Assembly: GCF_964199755.1 (NCBI RefSeq)
Contig: NC_133906.1
Coordinates: 17,767,378 to 17,831,377, forward strand
Length of the DNA stretch: 64,000 bases
Source: Larus michahellis
Lineage: Eukaryota; Chordata; Aves; Charadriiformes; Laridae
Direction: 5' to 3'
The position numbers were made by a program, and so were the translations under genes. The notes beneath the pieces were generated by a model. The model saw only the letters and a program-made list of their open reading frames with translations. It had not been told where the DNA came from and did not search any database. Positions 1-12,084 of the stretch are shown piece after piece (within the stretch, counting starts at the first letter, position 1; every line of letters begins with the position of its first letter).

Positions 1-222
1 GACAAGGGCTCGGACCAGCTCCAGCCTTGCCCCGTATCTGTGTCTCTGGCCCAGCCCTGTACCCATGCCCACGTTATTCCCTGGGGAGAGCTTGGCAAGG
101 CTGAGTCACGCAGGTGCCCAGAAGCAGCCAAAGGGAGTCCTGAGCTTTCCCAAAGCACATGATGTTTCCAAATGCAAATCTGCAGGGGTTACCATGCACT
201 CCAGGCTGACAGAGGCATTTAC

Positions 223-304
223 CTGTCTGAGGACGATGCCCTGTATCCCACAAAGTAGCAGTAGCGGCCGTAGAGATAGAGCAGACCCAAGGCTGCAGCC
301 AGAC
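223..304 (-). CDS. LTC4S: LTC4S coding exon 4: third helix with Tyr93 and Tyr97
   Basis: Acceptor ...ctctcaactgcag, donor GACAG|gtaaatg, 82 nt. Reads [20 protein letters not shown] then RASSSD and the first two bases of Arg104. The pattern YFxGY matches LTC4S at human positions 93-97. The intron that follows runs toward position 1. Confidence 0.92.
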
Positions 305-2668
305 CTGCAGTTGAGAGATTACGGTGACCATTTCCAAAGGCTTCTTAGAGCTACTTTGAGCCAAGGAGGTAGCCCAGAGTGAAGGAATAGAGGCTTTGTG
401 TCCTCTGGCTCTACCCTCCCATCAGAGACAGAATCACTGCCTTATTTATTGTTCAGGAGGTGAGCAGGACCTGAGGGCTGAGCCAGCACTCAGGAAAACA
501 GATCCAGTGACAAACCAGGTAACGGGTTCTCACCTTGATGGAAGAAGAGTCCAGCCTGCCACAGAAGTGCCAGGAAAATGGGAAAATATTCAGAGGAGTT
601 CACCCTGGCAGGAAAAAGGAAGGTCATAAACAAGGGAAAGGAGGAAGATCTTCCTTTTTTGCTTCCCCTAGCAGTTTCCAGAGGTTATTGCTTTTTAGAG
701 CTGACGTCACCATAAAAACCTCCAGGCTTGCACTTTCCCTTACAGTTCCGGTCCCACCTTTATTCACAAGAGTTAAACAGAGGAAGGAACTGAGTCTCCA
801 GGGCAAAAGAAATTAAGTAAAAGACGCCCAGGTCAGACCGTGCACAAAAAGGCTCCATGAAACACCTCCACTGCCCCTTCCCGAGTGCTGCAGCTTAAAC
901 CCTGCTGTAAAAGCCCCAAAGCCGCAGGAAGGTCTGCCCCAGCAGAGGATGAAGTGCACCTGAAGCAGATAAGGCCAGGGCAGCTTGGACTCTGGGCAGG
1001 CGTGGGAGGGAGCACTGTGCTGTTTGGATTGTTTGTACTCCATGCCCTGTCCCCCCAAAGACAAAGCGGCAGGACCAAGAGACGCTGGATGAGGCTGAAT
1101 CCAGGCCAGCAAAGGAGCAGAGAAGGGGATGGTGGGGGATGCTGCTCCTGCTGCCAGGTTGCCTTTTTTTCAGTGCTCAGCTAGAGCAAAAGCGGAAGCT
1201 TTTTCCCTCTCTGCCTCCCTCCCCACTGCAGCCCCAGCACAGATGCCCCGGCAGAGATGCTGGATTGTGGCTATCCCTGTCGCAGCCCCAGCTGAGATCT
1301 CTCTGGGAGCTTGTCCTTCCCCACGAGCGGGGTTCAGAGCAGGGCTGAAGCTGCCTCAGGCTTTGACACCGCTTGGCTAAAACCAGCCTAAGTCTCAGGC
1401 ACCAACTGTGTCTTTAGCAGCCCTTCACTGTATAGCAGAGATTCCTGTGTGATTTGTGTCACCAATGGCTGGTGTGTTAGGACACAGTCTCGATGCCAAC
1501 TCTTAAGCCCATCAATTTAGCCCCGAGGGAGGTGGGTAATTGCTGAATTACAGTCCTGAGAAATATTCCTGAGAAATAATTGCTGAATTACAGTCCTGAG
1601 AAACGAATGGCAAAGCCGGGGAGGGGCAGTGCCGTTAGCCATGAGATCTGGAAAGCATCTTGTAAGAGGAGTTTCTTACTGTGCTCGAAAGACCCTCTCA
1701 AATTCAGGTGGGCCTGAGATCTTCGGAGGAGAAATGCCAAACGCCCTCCTGGCATTGATCACCTGGAGGAAGAAGTAGGCTGCAGCAAAAGAGAGAAAAG
1801 TAGCAGCGGTCAGTCCTCTGGCTGGGCACGGTGGGGCCAGGGGTCTGGCAGAGGTAAGGGCAGAAGTTCTGCAGTCTCCTCCAAATCTTACACCCCTGCA
1901 TAGCAGAGGATGAAAATCCCAGATTAAGTTTCAGACAAGGAAAAGAACGACCAAGTGCAACAGTGAAGCAAGGAGCATGCAGTCATTTACCACCAGTGGA
2001 TATCTGCTTCCTCTTTTGCGTAATTAATAGATCATGTATTATCTGCAGAAATTGTTACACAGTTCAGATGCACTTTGTTCCTGACAATTTTAAGGTGTTT
2101 TCAATCTTTAATTTTTTCCCCTTTTAAATCGTGACAGCTGAGTAGGGAGGGAACTGATGCCACAGATAAGCAACCCAGACACTGAATTAAATTGTCATGC
2201 AATGTGGAACCACCGCTGGGAGATGTTCCGTGTGACCCACCACAGCCCATTCTTCCACCTTTCCTCACCGCAGTGCTCTTTGTATGTTATTGTCTGCACG
2301 AACCTCAGGAACTGCTCTAAACCTATTTTTCAAAGAAAGTAATTCTATATGTTTGCAGAGGAGAAGATCTACCAAGAAGTTTCTGAACTGAGGAGGTAGG
2401 TCGGTTCAGAGGAGGGTTTTCCCAAGGCACTCGTTTTGTTGAATACTGTTCAAAACCCAGACAAGGAATCAGTCCACTGTCTGAAAAGCAGGGAAGTGCC
2501 AGTGCAACAGCAGAAATGAAATATGGAAGTGAAAGGAAATCAATGGAGGTGCAGTAGACTGGTAGACTGACCCAGCAAGTACTTGGGCATGAGAATCCAA
2601 TGGTCCCTACCTTGCTCCAGGACTCCCAGGACTGTCACAGCAGCCAGCAGATGAATCCGATCCAACAT
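223..2668 (-). CDS. LTC4S: Leukotriene C4 synthase, partial (coding exons 1-4; last exon not found)
   Basis: Integral membrane MAPEG-family enzyme of the nuclear envelope/ER that conjugates leukotriene A4 with glutathione to make LTC4. Exons read on the minus strand: 2668-2611 (58 nt), 1779-1680 (100 nt), 604-534 (71 nt), 304-223 (82 nt). All junctions are GT/AG and the phases join without error into 103 codons plus two bases. The product starts [19 protein letters not shown] and carries [17 protein letters not shown] and SSEYFP blocks. It aligns to human LTC4S without a gap, so residue numbers coincide. Residues known to bind glutathione or act in catalysis are present: Arg30, Arg31, Arg51, Asn55, Glu58, Tyr59, Tyr93, Tyr97. 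The Arg104 codon is split at the exon 4 boundary (AG + next exon). Human Arg99 is Ala here, with Arg at 98. The paralogue FLAP (ALOX5AP) is less likely because it lacks the RRAF and PPEFERV blocks. The final exon (fourth membrane helix) is not recognisable in 1-222 and probably lies outside. Confidence 0.93.
534..604 (-). CDS. LTC4S: LTC4S coding exon 3: second helix with the glutathione-site block
   Basis: Acceptor ...ttcctgccag, donor CAAG|gtgagaa. It begins with the last base of Gln53 and then reads [18 protein letters not shown]. Asn55, Glu58 and Tyr59 are conserved. Human Cys56 is Ser here. Its 71 nt equals the human exon as I recall it. Confidence 0.93.
1537..1603. repeat. Two-copy tandem repeat in LTC4S intron 2
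   Basis: A 27-base unit beginning TAATTGCTGAATTACAG occurs at 1537-1563 and again, identical, at 1577-1603 (period 40). It lies between LTC4S exons 2 and 3 and looks like a recent local duplication. Confidence 0.8.
1680..1779 (-). CDS. LTC4S: LTC4S coding exon 2: cytosolic loop with Arg30/Arg31 and Arg51
   Basis: Acceptor ...ttttgctgcag, donor CACA|gtaagaa. Encodes residues 20-53, beginning [14 protein letters not shown] and ending EFERVFRAQ, with the last Gln codon split. This is the strongest single family match in the gene. Confidence 0.95.
2611..2668 (-). CDS. LTC4S: LTC4S coding exon 1: start codon and first membrane helix
   Basis: ATG at 2668-2666 (minus) opens a 19-codon hydrophobic stretch ending LGVLEQ plus one base, followed by the donor gtaggg. 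The human protein has the near-identical LLAAVTLLGVLLQ at the same place. No upstream in-frame methionine competes with it, and a TATA-like box lies about 180 bases upstream. Confidence 0.93.
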
Positions 2669-2846
2669 ATTGACTCTTCCAGACCCTAGAAAATCTGATT
2701 TCTTGATCAGAAGCTCCTCTGGCCAGGTTTAGTCCTCGCTGATGCGGCAGTCGGCGGTGGTAGCTGGCAGCATAGGTTTGCTGTAAATTGAACAGGGGAA
2801 GATTTGCACGTGGTGCTTAAAACCAGGAGGAGTCTGGCGTGCCTGT

Positions 2847-2855
2847 TATTATATA
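2847..2855 (-). promoter_or_regulatory. LTC4S: TATA-like box of LTC4S
   Basis: On the minus strand the sequence TATATAATA lies about 180 bases before the LTC4S start codon. Transcription would begin near 2820, giving a 5' UTR of roughly 150 bases. Position and motif are seen; use as a promoter is inferred. Confidence 0.5.
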
Positions 2856-2869
2856 CACTGTGGCACTGG

Positions 2870-5800
2870 GGGAGAGAGGCCTAATGGAGAATTTCCGTTC
2901 CCACCCTCCCTTTTCCAGGAATGAATTATGAGGAAGCTAGCAGAGAGTGAACGCATGAGAGATAAGAGAGGGGAACTGGGAGCCGAATGGGAGGACAAAT
3001 CTCAACAGCCCAGCAATCTGCTCCCCCCCGGGGCACCTGGTTTAAAACCGCTCCTAAGGAAGGCTGAGGCACGTCCCTCTTGCTGATGCTGCACGAGAAA
3101 CCACAGCCCTGCTTGGGCTGTTCTGCACCACCTGAGCACCAGGACAGGCAGCGTTTGACGGTACGTATCCGGACAGGCAGCGTTTCTTGGTATGTGCACA
3201 GACCGCGCCGGGCACAGAGCACCACTTACGGCCACAATACTGAGACAGCATCAAATAAAGCCCCCGAGTGAAAAACCCACTGCAACGGTAAGATATGATG
3301 TGCTAAAGTCTAAAAGGTACAGATCTCGTGTGGTGATACTTTATTTGGGGATGGGTCCTGCAGAACGACTGTCAGGCACCGAGAGGTTTTCAGAGCCGAC
3401 CCTCGTACTGGAAAGGCTGGAGCTCTTCATTTAAGGCTTCTGATCAATCCGCAGCCAAATTAACTCTTATCGCAAACACCAGAGAGAGTTCTGTGTGGAT
3501 GAAAAGCTGCAGAATTCATCAGGATACGGCAAAAGGAAAATGATGTTTTCACACATCAGGGGAGATCCACTCAGCTAATTCCTGTCCAAGAGCACAAAGC
3601 TGGCATGGCCGCGAGCTGCCGAGACTGATGGCTTTGTGTCCTCCCTCTCCCGCCATTCGAAGGATTTTCCCATCGGACCAGGGAAAAAGGAAAGCGGGTT
3701 AAGACAAAGTGACCGTTAAACACCACTATTATAGAAAATAAGATCAGATTAAAGCAGTTTACAGAAATTACACTGTATGCCTGATGTCCTTGATAGACTT
3801 TCTAAGAAGCAATAAGCTGGTTCCAGTTTTCTGCCTCTCTACAAGGGCACCCGCAGAGGCTATAACCATGTCCCAGCTCAGTATTTCTCCAAACATCAAA
3901 CAGAGACACCACCGTTTTTCAAGCACCAGCTGTAAGATTAACTCTTTCATCCCAGAATTGGTCCTTTTTCATTCCAGCCACTGTTTAGAAACACAAGGAA
4001 CATTGTGTTTCGTTTTCTCTCATTTAGCTGTCAAAGAAATTAAGGACTTTCCCGTGTCAGCTCAGAAAGGGCAGAGGTCTCACGGTGCTTCACGACGTTT
4101 GATTTCCCTCTGCTCCTGTCTGATTACAGCCCACTAGCAAAAGAAAATATAAAGCAAAACAACAGAACACAACCGATCCGAGCCTACACCTCCGCCGGAT
4201 GACAGTGCAGCGTAACCTGCATCAAAACTGTCAAATATGTGTAAGGAAACCTGGGCCAGGAGGAGCTATAAAGGCTGCCATAGAGCACTCCCGCTCCCCA
4301 GATCATCATTAGATGCAAAATACTTCTAGTATCATCTAGCGTAGTCTAAATATAATAAAAATAAAGGTTAGTAGAAACGTGAATGAACAAACAAGGACAG
4401 ATGCCTCCCCTCCTCCTCCCTCCCCCATAGGCATAATTTTTCAAGCTGTCTTTACCTCCTGAAGGGCACAATGTTTTTCTTGTCCCTGTTTGTCACCATC
4501 AGAACTCGCCTTATTTTCTGTTCTCGCTCGGTGTTTGCAAGGAGCAGACACAAGTACCCTCCTCCCAGCATTAAATGCCCTTAGATGTTGGGATTGTCAC
4601 TGGCAGACAGCTTTAGCATCCCGCGGACCATGGTGGCCACCAGCATCCCTGTGTAGAGGGTGCCACAGCTGGCTCCGGCCAGCAGACAAGGTCCCCCTCG
4701 CCACCCCAGCCCCCGCCACCTTCCTGCCATTTGCATCCAACCTAACGACTACGCAACAGCGCAGTGACTCGGATCACGCCCTTGATCGGGCAGAAGACTC
4801 TTTGCTCTGCAGGCGACGGGAGACGGGCTTCCCGGCGGCACGGGGCACCCAGCCGGCTGCACGGGCACCGCATCCCTGGGTCTGTGGGAGGAGAGGGGCA
4901 GGAGGGGCAGCCGGGGTGGGGAGACGGGAACAAGGCGTCACCGCTGTCATCATCTGCCTACAATGACACTGGAATCAGCGTGTTGCAAAACCTCGCCCTC
5001 CGAGGCTGACACAGCCTAATTTCCTCCTAAGCAAAGGCAAGTTCTGTGGTCCCAGGCTCACCTCGGGGTGGATTTGCTGAGCGGGAGCAAAGCGCGCGGT
5101 CCCCCTCTCCCTGTCCCCGGCGTGTACTCTGCTCCCCAGGTTGCACCGTGTGAATGTGGCCCTGCATCACGGGGCGGCTGGACCTGTCACGATCCAACGT
5201 TCCTCGCACCTCCCCCTGAGTCATCGCCAGAAGCATTTCTCTCTGCCCGTGGCTGCTTCTGCCACCTCCTCCTGCAACCATTAATCCTTTATGCCTCCCA
5301 ATTACCACTGTAGGGCCACACTGCGAGCTGGACTGCAACACCGATCGGGATTAAAAAGAATCTTGGGAAGAAAAATAAGCAACACAAAAGGCTTGGAGGA
5401 GTTTTAAGCAGCCACAGAGTTTGCAGTACCCATGACTCCCCAGGAGGAGCAGGGCAAGGAGAAGCAGCGCTGAGTCCAGCAACGTTACGGGCAATATCAC
5501 CCCCCTAGAAACATATTCCATAAGACTACAACCGGCCAAGAGCTTTCTATCAGTGGAAGAGGGAATACCTTGCAGCTGAGCAACTTACCCTTCAGCTGTG
5601 CAGCATGGAGGCGCCCCGTCCTTCCAATCCTATTGTAAAAATATGGAAGTATTTTCTAATCTCATCGGCGCTTGTGCTTCCTTTCCCTTTGAATGCCTTT
5701 GCAGCCTCTGAGCAGATCCAAACCCGTCACCACGGGACTGCTTGCGGGAACAGTTAAAGTCTTTCTAACAGCCACACGGGAAAAAAAAAAAAAAGAAAGA

Positions 5801-8800
5801 GGTTTTTTCATTCAAAAGAATTAAAAGCCAGACAGAAAAAAAAAGTTTTTTTCAAGAGAATGAAAGAGAGCTCAGCCCCGAGCATCTCAGTCTGTTGAAG
5901 GACTGGCTCCCTCGGGCCGGGTGACGCACCTCCCTGACCCCCCACGCCTGCGGAGCCTTCCTTAACTCAGACCAACATGTGTCAAGATTTTCCTGGAATT
6001 CTTGGATTTTGCAGATGTAAGAGGAAGGATGGGCTGAGAACACGGCCAGAAAAGGCCAATTTGCAATTTCATCCCGTACGAAGACTCAGTTGGCCACGTG
6101 TTCCCAGGAAGTGGGGACAGCTGCAGGGAATTTCTGCTCTGTGGTTCCCATCAGGGCTCCCAGCAAGGCGCAAACTGGCTCAGATCTCCTGAGCGTTTTG
6201 AAACGTCTCCTGGGTTCTGCATTTTGCAATAACCATAAAAAACTTCAGATGACGAGAATTACCGTGTCTTCCCTAAAATGAGCATCTATACGGAGGCTCC
6301 TCCTTTCAGACAGCAAAATGGTTGGTTTTGCCAGCAACACCCAGGCTGGCATTATGGGAAGCATCCCTTGGAGTACAAACAGTCTGTGTTGGAGGTGTAC
6401 GTTAGCCTGTTGATCTAGACGGATTTCAGACAGATATGCCTGAGATTTCTGGATCTGTGGCACGTCAGAGACATCACATAAACGTTCTCAAATGATTAGT
6501 TACAGCAAAATTTCCAACATCAAAACTGGTCTTCTCTGGGCTGCTTCAACCTGCTGCTTGAATGCCACTGCGAGGAGCAGGACCGCGGCCAAGCGCTCCT
6601 ACCGGCAGCGCTTCTCATCTCAGCAAAGGTGAAGGGCTTCACTTTAAAGATAAAACGGGGGAAAACATTCAAAGGCATTTTCTAAAAAGCAAGATGGAAA
6701 GCCGCGGCTTTCAGAAACTACATAAATGAGTATATGATACTCATTTAGTTAGGGATAATTGGGAGAAAATTTTTTTAAAGCTTCCTTCGGAAGGAGTTTG
6801 GTGAGCTTTATCTGTATTCTTATTAAATCTGACTGGAGAGTACATCAGTATGAAAGCAATGCCAAAATTCTCCCCTTAACCCGTCATCAAAAGGCACTGA
6901 TACATGCAAATGAATAATACCCCTTCTTTTATGGTCAACATCTGTTAAAAATATTAAACCAGGCAAATTAAATCCCTCTCTGGTCCTGCCTTGTCTCATG
7001 CTATTGTCACGTGAGGCAACTCCTTTCCATGTGTTTTGCCAATTTTCCTATTTCCTTTTCAGCAGAATGTCAGAAATAGAAAATAAACAAAAAAAGAACA
7101 ACGCCAGAAAGGCAACGGCACTTCTGACTAGCTGGAAGAAGAATGAATCTCTGGAGTGATAAGTGCATATGGCAGGGAGGGGGAGGATTTCCCTTTGCGG
7201 AGGGACAAACAAGCCTTTCAAACATCTTTGGCAGCTCTTATGTTAACACACACTTAGTATTACCCTATAATGATGTGGGGAAAAAAATTGCAAGGCTACG
7301 GGGCACATCGACATACATCAAAGGCTGACGAGTGGTCACGGAGTGCAGCTTCCCTTTCCTTAAATTATAGGGGTGAAGAAATAGAGCTATTCAGGTTTTC
7401 TAGCTTGTTTGGACCAGAAAGCTGGATTCTGGTCAGCCCTGCCCAGTTATGAGATAGAGCTGGGCAGGGTATCGGAGAGGGGCTGAGCGAGGGCAGCGCG
7501 AAGGAGACATTTTCTAGGGGGGAGACTGGATTCCCGATAGATCTCCTGTGAAGGAGAGACCCTTGGCTTGCCAGGCACGGGGGAAGAGGGGGGGGATTTG
7601 CCTGAACTGGGGAGGTGTTGCTGGGTAGGGTCGTGTGTGCAGAGATGGGGCAGTCAGGAGGGCAGCGATCCCTCTGCCGTTATGGTGACTTTTCACACCA
7701 AAGTCCTCTCCCACACAGGGTTAGAGGAAAGGAGGAGTTCTGGGCAGACGAGGGAGGTGGTCTGGGGGCAGATCTGCGGATAGCGGAGTGTGATGCGGAC
7801 AGACATGCAGGCTGGGCTGCCCGCGCTGGAGGCCAGCTCTAAGCAGGGACCACACTGCTGGGAAGAGACGTGTGAGCTGTGAAAAACCTCTGGGGGGGCT
7901 CCCTGGTTCTGTCGGGAGCTGCATTCAACCTCAAGTTCTCTCACTCATTTTTTGCCATGGCCACTTGTGTCCGGCCATCTGCCTTGACCCTGAGCTCGGC
8001 TTCCTTGGATGCTACTTACCGCGATGGGCTGGCGTGGCCACCCCTGGGCTGTGTCTGTCCCAGTCACCCTCACCGGAGCTGCTCTGCTCTCCTTGCTTGG
8101 TGCTGCGGGATGGCGCTTGGTGGGACCTGCTGAGCGTCCTGCCCCCTGTCACCCTGTTCATCGCCCCGGGCTGTGGCTGAGCCGGACAAACACAGAGGGT
8201 GAGACCACAGAGCCTCCACCCACCGGCACAGGAAAGGGGACAAGGGACAAGGTCTGTGGAAAAGGTCGTGCGAGGGCAGACCATGCTGAGGGCAGCGCCG
8301 CCGGATGCGTTAGGAGACAGATGGATGTTTCTGTAGAGCTCCTCTGACGTCAGTGGTGTTAAAAGGTTTTGAAATACATCTTGGGAAGGAACCGAAGACA
8401 GATGCTGCAGATGAGGGCAGGTCATCATTTGGACTGTTGTTCTTTGAACTCTTTCACTCTCGTGCCCCCAGAAGATGCCAGGAGCGATGTGCCCGAGGGG
8501 ACGGGGCAGCCAGGCAGGGAAGGGAGCTCGGGTAGCGGGTGGGATGCTGCCAGCGAGGGGCACACACACACCGTGCTGCAGCTGCGAGGCTGCAAGTGTA
8601 GCGTGAGCCGTGTGAAGAGGCTGCCCGGGTCACGTAAACAGCTGAGCCCAGAGGAACGCGAACGGGCTCTGTCCCTTCTCCCGTCTCCAAAGGAGAAATT
8701 AAACAGAGATGGTCTCTGTGTTTCCTGCTGGCACAGGACCCGGAGCCAGCGGCAGCCACAGGGCATGGGGCAAGACACGAGTCTGGGAGCGGACACGTTT

Positions 8801-8862
8801 CTGGGTACTGGCTGTACCTTCTTGTAGCCTTTGTGTGTGGGAGCCTGGACGAGGTCGAGCTG
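2870..8862. other. Intergenic region, no supported gene
   Basis: Reading both strands I found no exon with a recognisable protein and consistent splice sites. Small structures seen: a 15-base direct repeat GGACAGGCAGCGTTT at 3142-3156 and 3171-3185, A-rich tracts near 5780-5850, and an 11-bp hairpin at 6723-6747. The longer ORFs here are in GC-rich stretches, open in several frames at once, and have no family resemblance. Confidence 0.6.
6723..6747. repeat. Perfect hairpin, 11-bp stem with 3-base loop
   Basis: Arm TAAATGAGTAT (6723-6733), loop atg, arm ATACTCATTTA (6737-6747). It lies in AT-rich intergenic DNA with no neighbouring gene feature. Confidence 0.8.
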
Positions 8863-9278
8863 ACCTGGGCGCATTTGAAAGGCTGAGGGATTTGGGTCTC
8901 TTCAGTCTGGAAAAAAGATGGCTGAGGGGGGATCTTATCAACACTTATAAATACTTAAAGGGTGGGTGTCAGGAGGATGGGGCCAGGCTCTTTTCAGTGG
9001 TGCCCGGGGACAGGACAAGAGGTAACAGGCGCAAACTTGAGCATAGGAAGTTCCACCTAAACATGAGGAGGAACTTCTTTCCTTTGAGGGTGGCAGAGCC
9101 CTGGCACAGGCTGCCCAGAGAGGTGGGGGAGTCTCCGTCTCTGGAGACATTCCAAACCCGCCTGGACGCGTTCCTGTGCCACCTGCTCTGGGTGACCCTG
9201 CTCTGGCAGGGGGTTGGACTAGATGATCTCCAGAGCTCCCTTCCAACCCTGTGATTCTGTGATTCTGTGATTCTATGA
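8863..9278 (+). mobile_element. CR1 LINE, 3' end, plus orientation
   Basis: Chicken-repeat-1 type non-LTR retrotransposon, 5'-truncated. The characteristic 3' segment is present: GAAAGGCTGAGGGATTTGGG, a block around GGAAGTTCCACCTAAACATG, then GGGGTTGGACTAGATGATCT, and a terminal ATTCTGTGA repeat (9251-9278). The element's coding frame stays open through most of the fragment, encoding the end of the CR1 ORF2 protein, so this copy is comparatively little decayed. The 5' boundary is approximate. Confidence 0.95.
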
Positions 9279-9680
9279 CAGCGCTGGCAGCCGCAGGGAG
9301 AGCAGGGCTGGGGACAGCCCCTGGGGAGAGGTGCCATGGGACCTCCTTGGCCTCACGTGGAGCCCAGGTGCCGCATGAAGGCTGACCCAGCTCTGCTATC
9401 CACCAGCACGACCAGGTATCTCCTACCCCCAGCGTCTCCGGTTGGGGGGGCACCATTTAAGGTACCAGAAGTGGAGGCTCCTTCTGAGCCTTTCCCTTTC
9501 TGTCCCCTCTCCTGGCTTGCAAAGCTGGGCCAAGAGAAATCCCAGAGGTGCCACTGGGGGCGGGCACCCATCCTGGCATTGGTCTTCTTCTAGCACCTTC
9601 TGAGCAACTTCAGCCTCTCCAGCTACGGGTGTGCTGGCCCACAGAGGCAGGCAGCTAAGGGCTGCGTCGTGGGAAGCCGG

Positions 9681-9705
9681 GACAGACAGACAGACGGACA
9701 GACAG
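9681..9705. repeat. ACAG tetranucleotide microsatellite
   Basis: Six ACAG-type units with one cggac interruption, about 400 bases after the CR1 tail. Confidence 0.8.
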
Positions 9706-12084
9706 GGTCTCTAAGTTAGAAAACCTTGCTCTTCCCAGAGGCCTTTGAGAAGCAGCTCATCAAGAACAGGGAGCTTGTGCAAAACGCAAGAAACTGCCTC
9801 TCAGCAGCCAGAAAGTGGTGATCAATCCCACAGTGGGACAAAGGAATTGCTTTAAAACCAGCTGGGTGTATTTTTAGGGTGTGAAATGGTTGCGTGATGC
9901 AATTGTGTAAAAGAATAGAACAACCAGAAACGGTGCGAAATACCAAACTTGCCTGCACACCCCTGCTTTTAACCACTGGGAGGCTGAAATGGCAATCGAA
10001 GCGATGTTACTTGGCAGACTGTCTGCCTCCCAAAACCTGGAGATGGGATGGATGGTGTCTATAAGTGCTCTGCCAAGAAGAGGATTCACCAAGTGACACC
10101 AGGCAGTTATTGAGCTCCTGGTTCAAGCCCTACTACCGGTACCCTGCTGGGGAAAAAGGCAGAAAACCTGTCATCATTTCAGATTTCTTGTAAACCCTAC
10201 ATGATAAATATGCCGCTGCTTCCAGTTTCCTGACATAATTCCACTGCCCTCTTCCAGCCAGGTGCACACAATGTTTGTTTTAAGGAAAAGTTGCTTTCCG
10301 AGTGATATAAATCCCTCACAAGCCATCACGCTTTCAATGCATTGTCTGTAAACCATGTGGACGTGCTCCTTTTGATTGGTGCCTGTGACGGCAATAAGCA
10401 AGAGGGACGGGACTGGGATGTGGATCCTGCTGCCCTTTGCATCACGCTTAAGGAAACCCATTTTCCAGCACCCATCTAACTCCACACGGCACAGGACTGG
10501 GATGCTGCCTAATAACTTTGCGTGTCTTGATGGTAGCCACTGCCATTAAAGAAATTCTCAAAGCCCAAGTCAGTGCCGGATGCCTCCCGGCTACGCAGGC
10601 TTGTGCCTGCAGGACAGCATCCATCCCCGACCTCTGCAGGATCGGAGGAGGCTTTTATCCGGGGTCTGGCGTGGCAAAGCAGCGTTGAGCACAGCACACA
10701 GGAGCTCAGTCTTTGGTATTTGAAAGCCCTGACATTAGTGTTGGTCACTGCAATTTAGGCCTTTTGTTTAGCACCTGCAGAGATCCCAAACGGACGCTAT
10801 GCCCTGTACAGTGTTAGTGATTACATGTAACAGCTTGTGCACTTTATTCACTGTCTTGGTCTTCTCCTCCTGAATACCCCTCTGAAATTTTTGGCTGTTG
10901 CTATAGTTCTGCAAATACCAAAGGATAATTTGCCTTGTCCTTCGAGAGGACAAATGAGCTCTGGTAACTCTGTGACAACTAAGCTTTTGGCAGCGGGAAT
11001 AACAGCACTAGAAATTAAAAATAAAAGCAGATTATACAAGAAAGGGATTTAAGGGAGCTCAATCTCAAATTCCTGCGATTGCCCAAGAGGAGCACTGGTG
11101 TCTCACAATCTATTTAAAAGATCTTTCTCTAAGCCACGTGCCACAGATAGAGAATTAGCAATAACCGTATGACTGCTCATCATTTGCTAATATAATCCAA
11201 TGCTATAAGGCCAAGGCAGCCAAATAGGATTTTAATTCATTGACATCACCAAACTAGTAATTGCTTGCTGTTTATAACTGCCCGTCTGCCAGACGTTCTA
11301 ATGCAGACAAGACAAGAAGTGATAGTTCCGAAGCAACGGGAGAGATTCTGGGACTGTCTACAGCCAAACAGGCAAGAAAAATCCCGTCTCAGCCAGTTAC
11401 CGGGAGCAGGGAAGATGGACGAGAGAACTGGGACTCCAGCTTGAACCTCAGTTTGGAAAAGCGTGTCGAGGAGAACGTGGATGCTCACCTACAAGGGCAT
11501 TTATTCTACGCTAACTTTAAGGATCAGTCTCACCTTTTCTGTAAAGAAACATCAAAGACTACGCTGCAAGGAAAAATCTTTTCTTTTGTCTGATAAATAG
11601 CTGCGTGGATGTCGAGCAGACAATAAGGTCCTGACAGAGATATCCTTAATTCAAGTTTTCGTGCGAGGTTTTATTAGGACACTACTGGTTTCTATAATTT
11701 TTAACTTCTGTCGAAGAAGGATGCGGCTACTCAGGAGTACACAATCCAGTCTGTTGGTACAGGACTTATCAGGGGCCAGTGTTCAGGTTATTACTAAAGA
11801 AAACAGAAAAATCTCCATCCATCATTTCCAGAGGTTCAATATTTACAGTAGATTAACACGGCCAGCTGCTCTCTGCAGAACATTTTTTTTTATTCCAGTG
11901 AAAATGAGTTCAAATTCCTCACAAAGTCCTCTAATGATCAACCCTTTCTGGTATTTAACATTTCTCATACCAGTGATCTTCTTAACCCTAAACATAGAGG
12001 GGTTTAGCCAGAGATATACAAATAGATTTTTTATTAGGTATCTTTTTATTACATATAGATTTTTATTATACATATAGGTACAGC

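Noticed and set aside
1..100. LTC4S exon 5 starting at the acceptor-like GGGTACAG (about position 50-57, minus)
   Set aside because: In the required phase it reads AGPETQIRGK, which does not resemble the LTC4S fourth-helix region; no pyrimidine tract precedes it. Another acceptor near 78 leads at once to a stop.
3142..3185. Direct repeat GGACAGGCAGCGTTT twice, as a possible CRISPR-like or binding-site array
   Set aside because: Only two copies with a 29-base period in a vertebrate genome; a small local duplication is enough.
4592..4700. Minus-strand reading ending GMLVATMVRGMLKLSASDN... stop, with a membrane-protein look
   Set aside because: Only about 35 codons, no polypyrimidine acceptor before it, no family I recognise, and it sits in GC-rich sequence open in several frames.
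8012..8569. 185-codon minus-strand ORF with a good-looking donor (GCG|gtaagta) at its end
   Set aside because: No family resemblance. The same stretch is open in plus-strand frames as well, as expected for GC-rich non-coding DNA.
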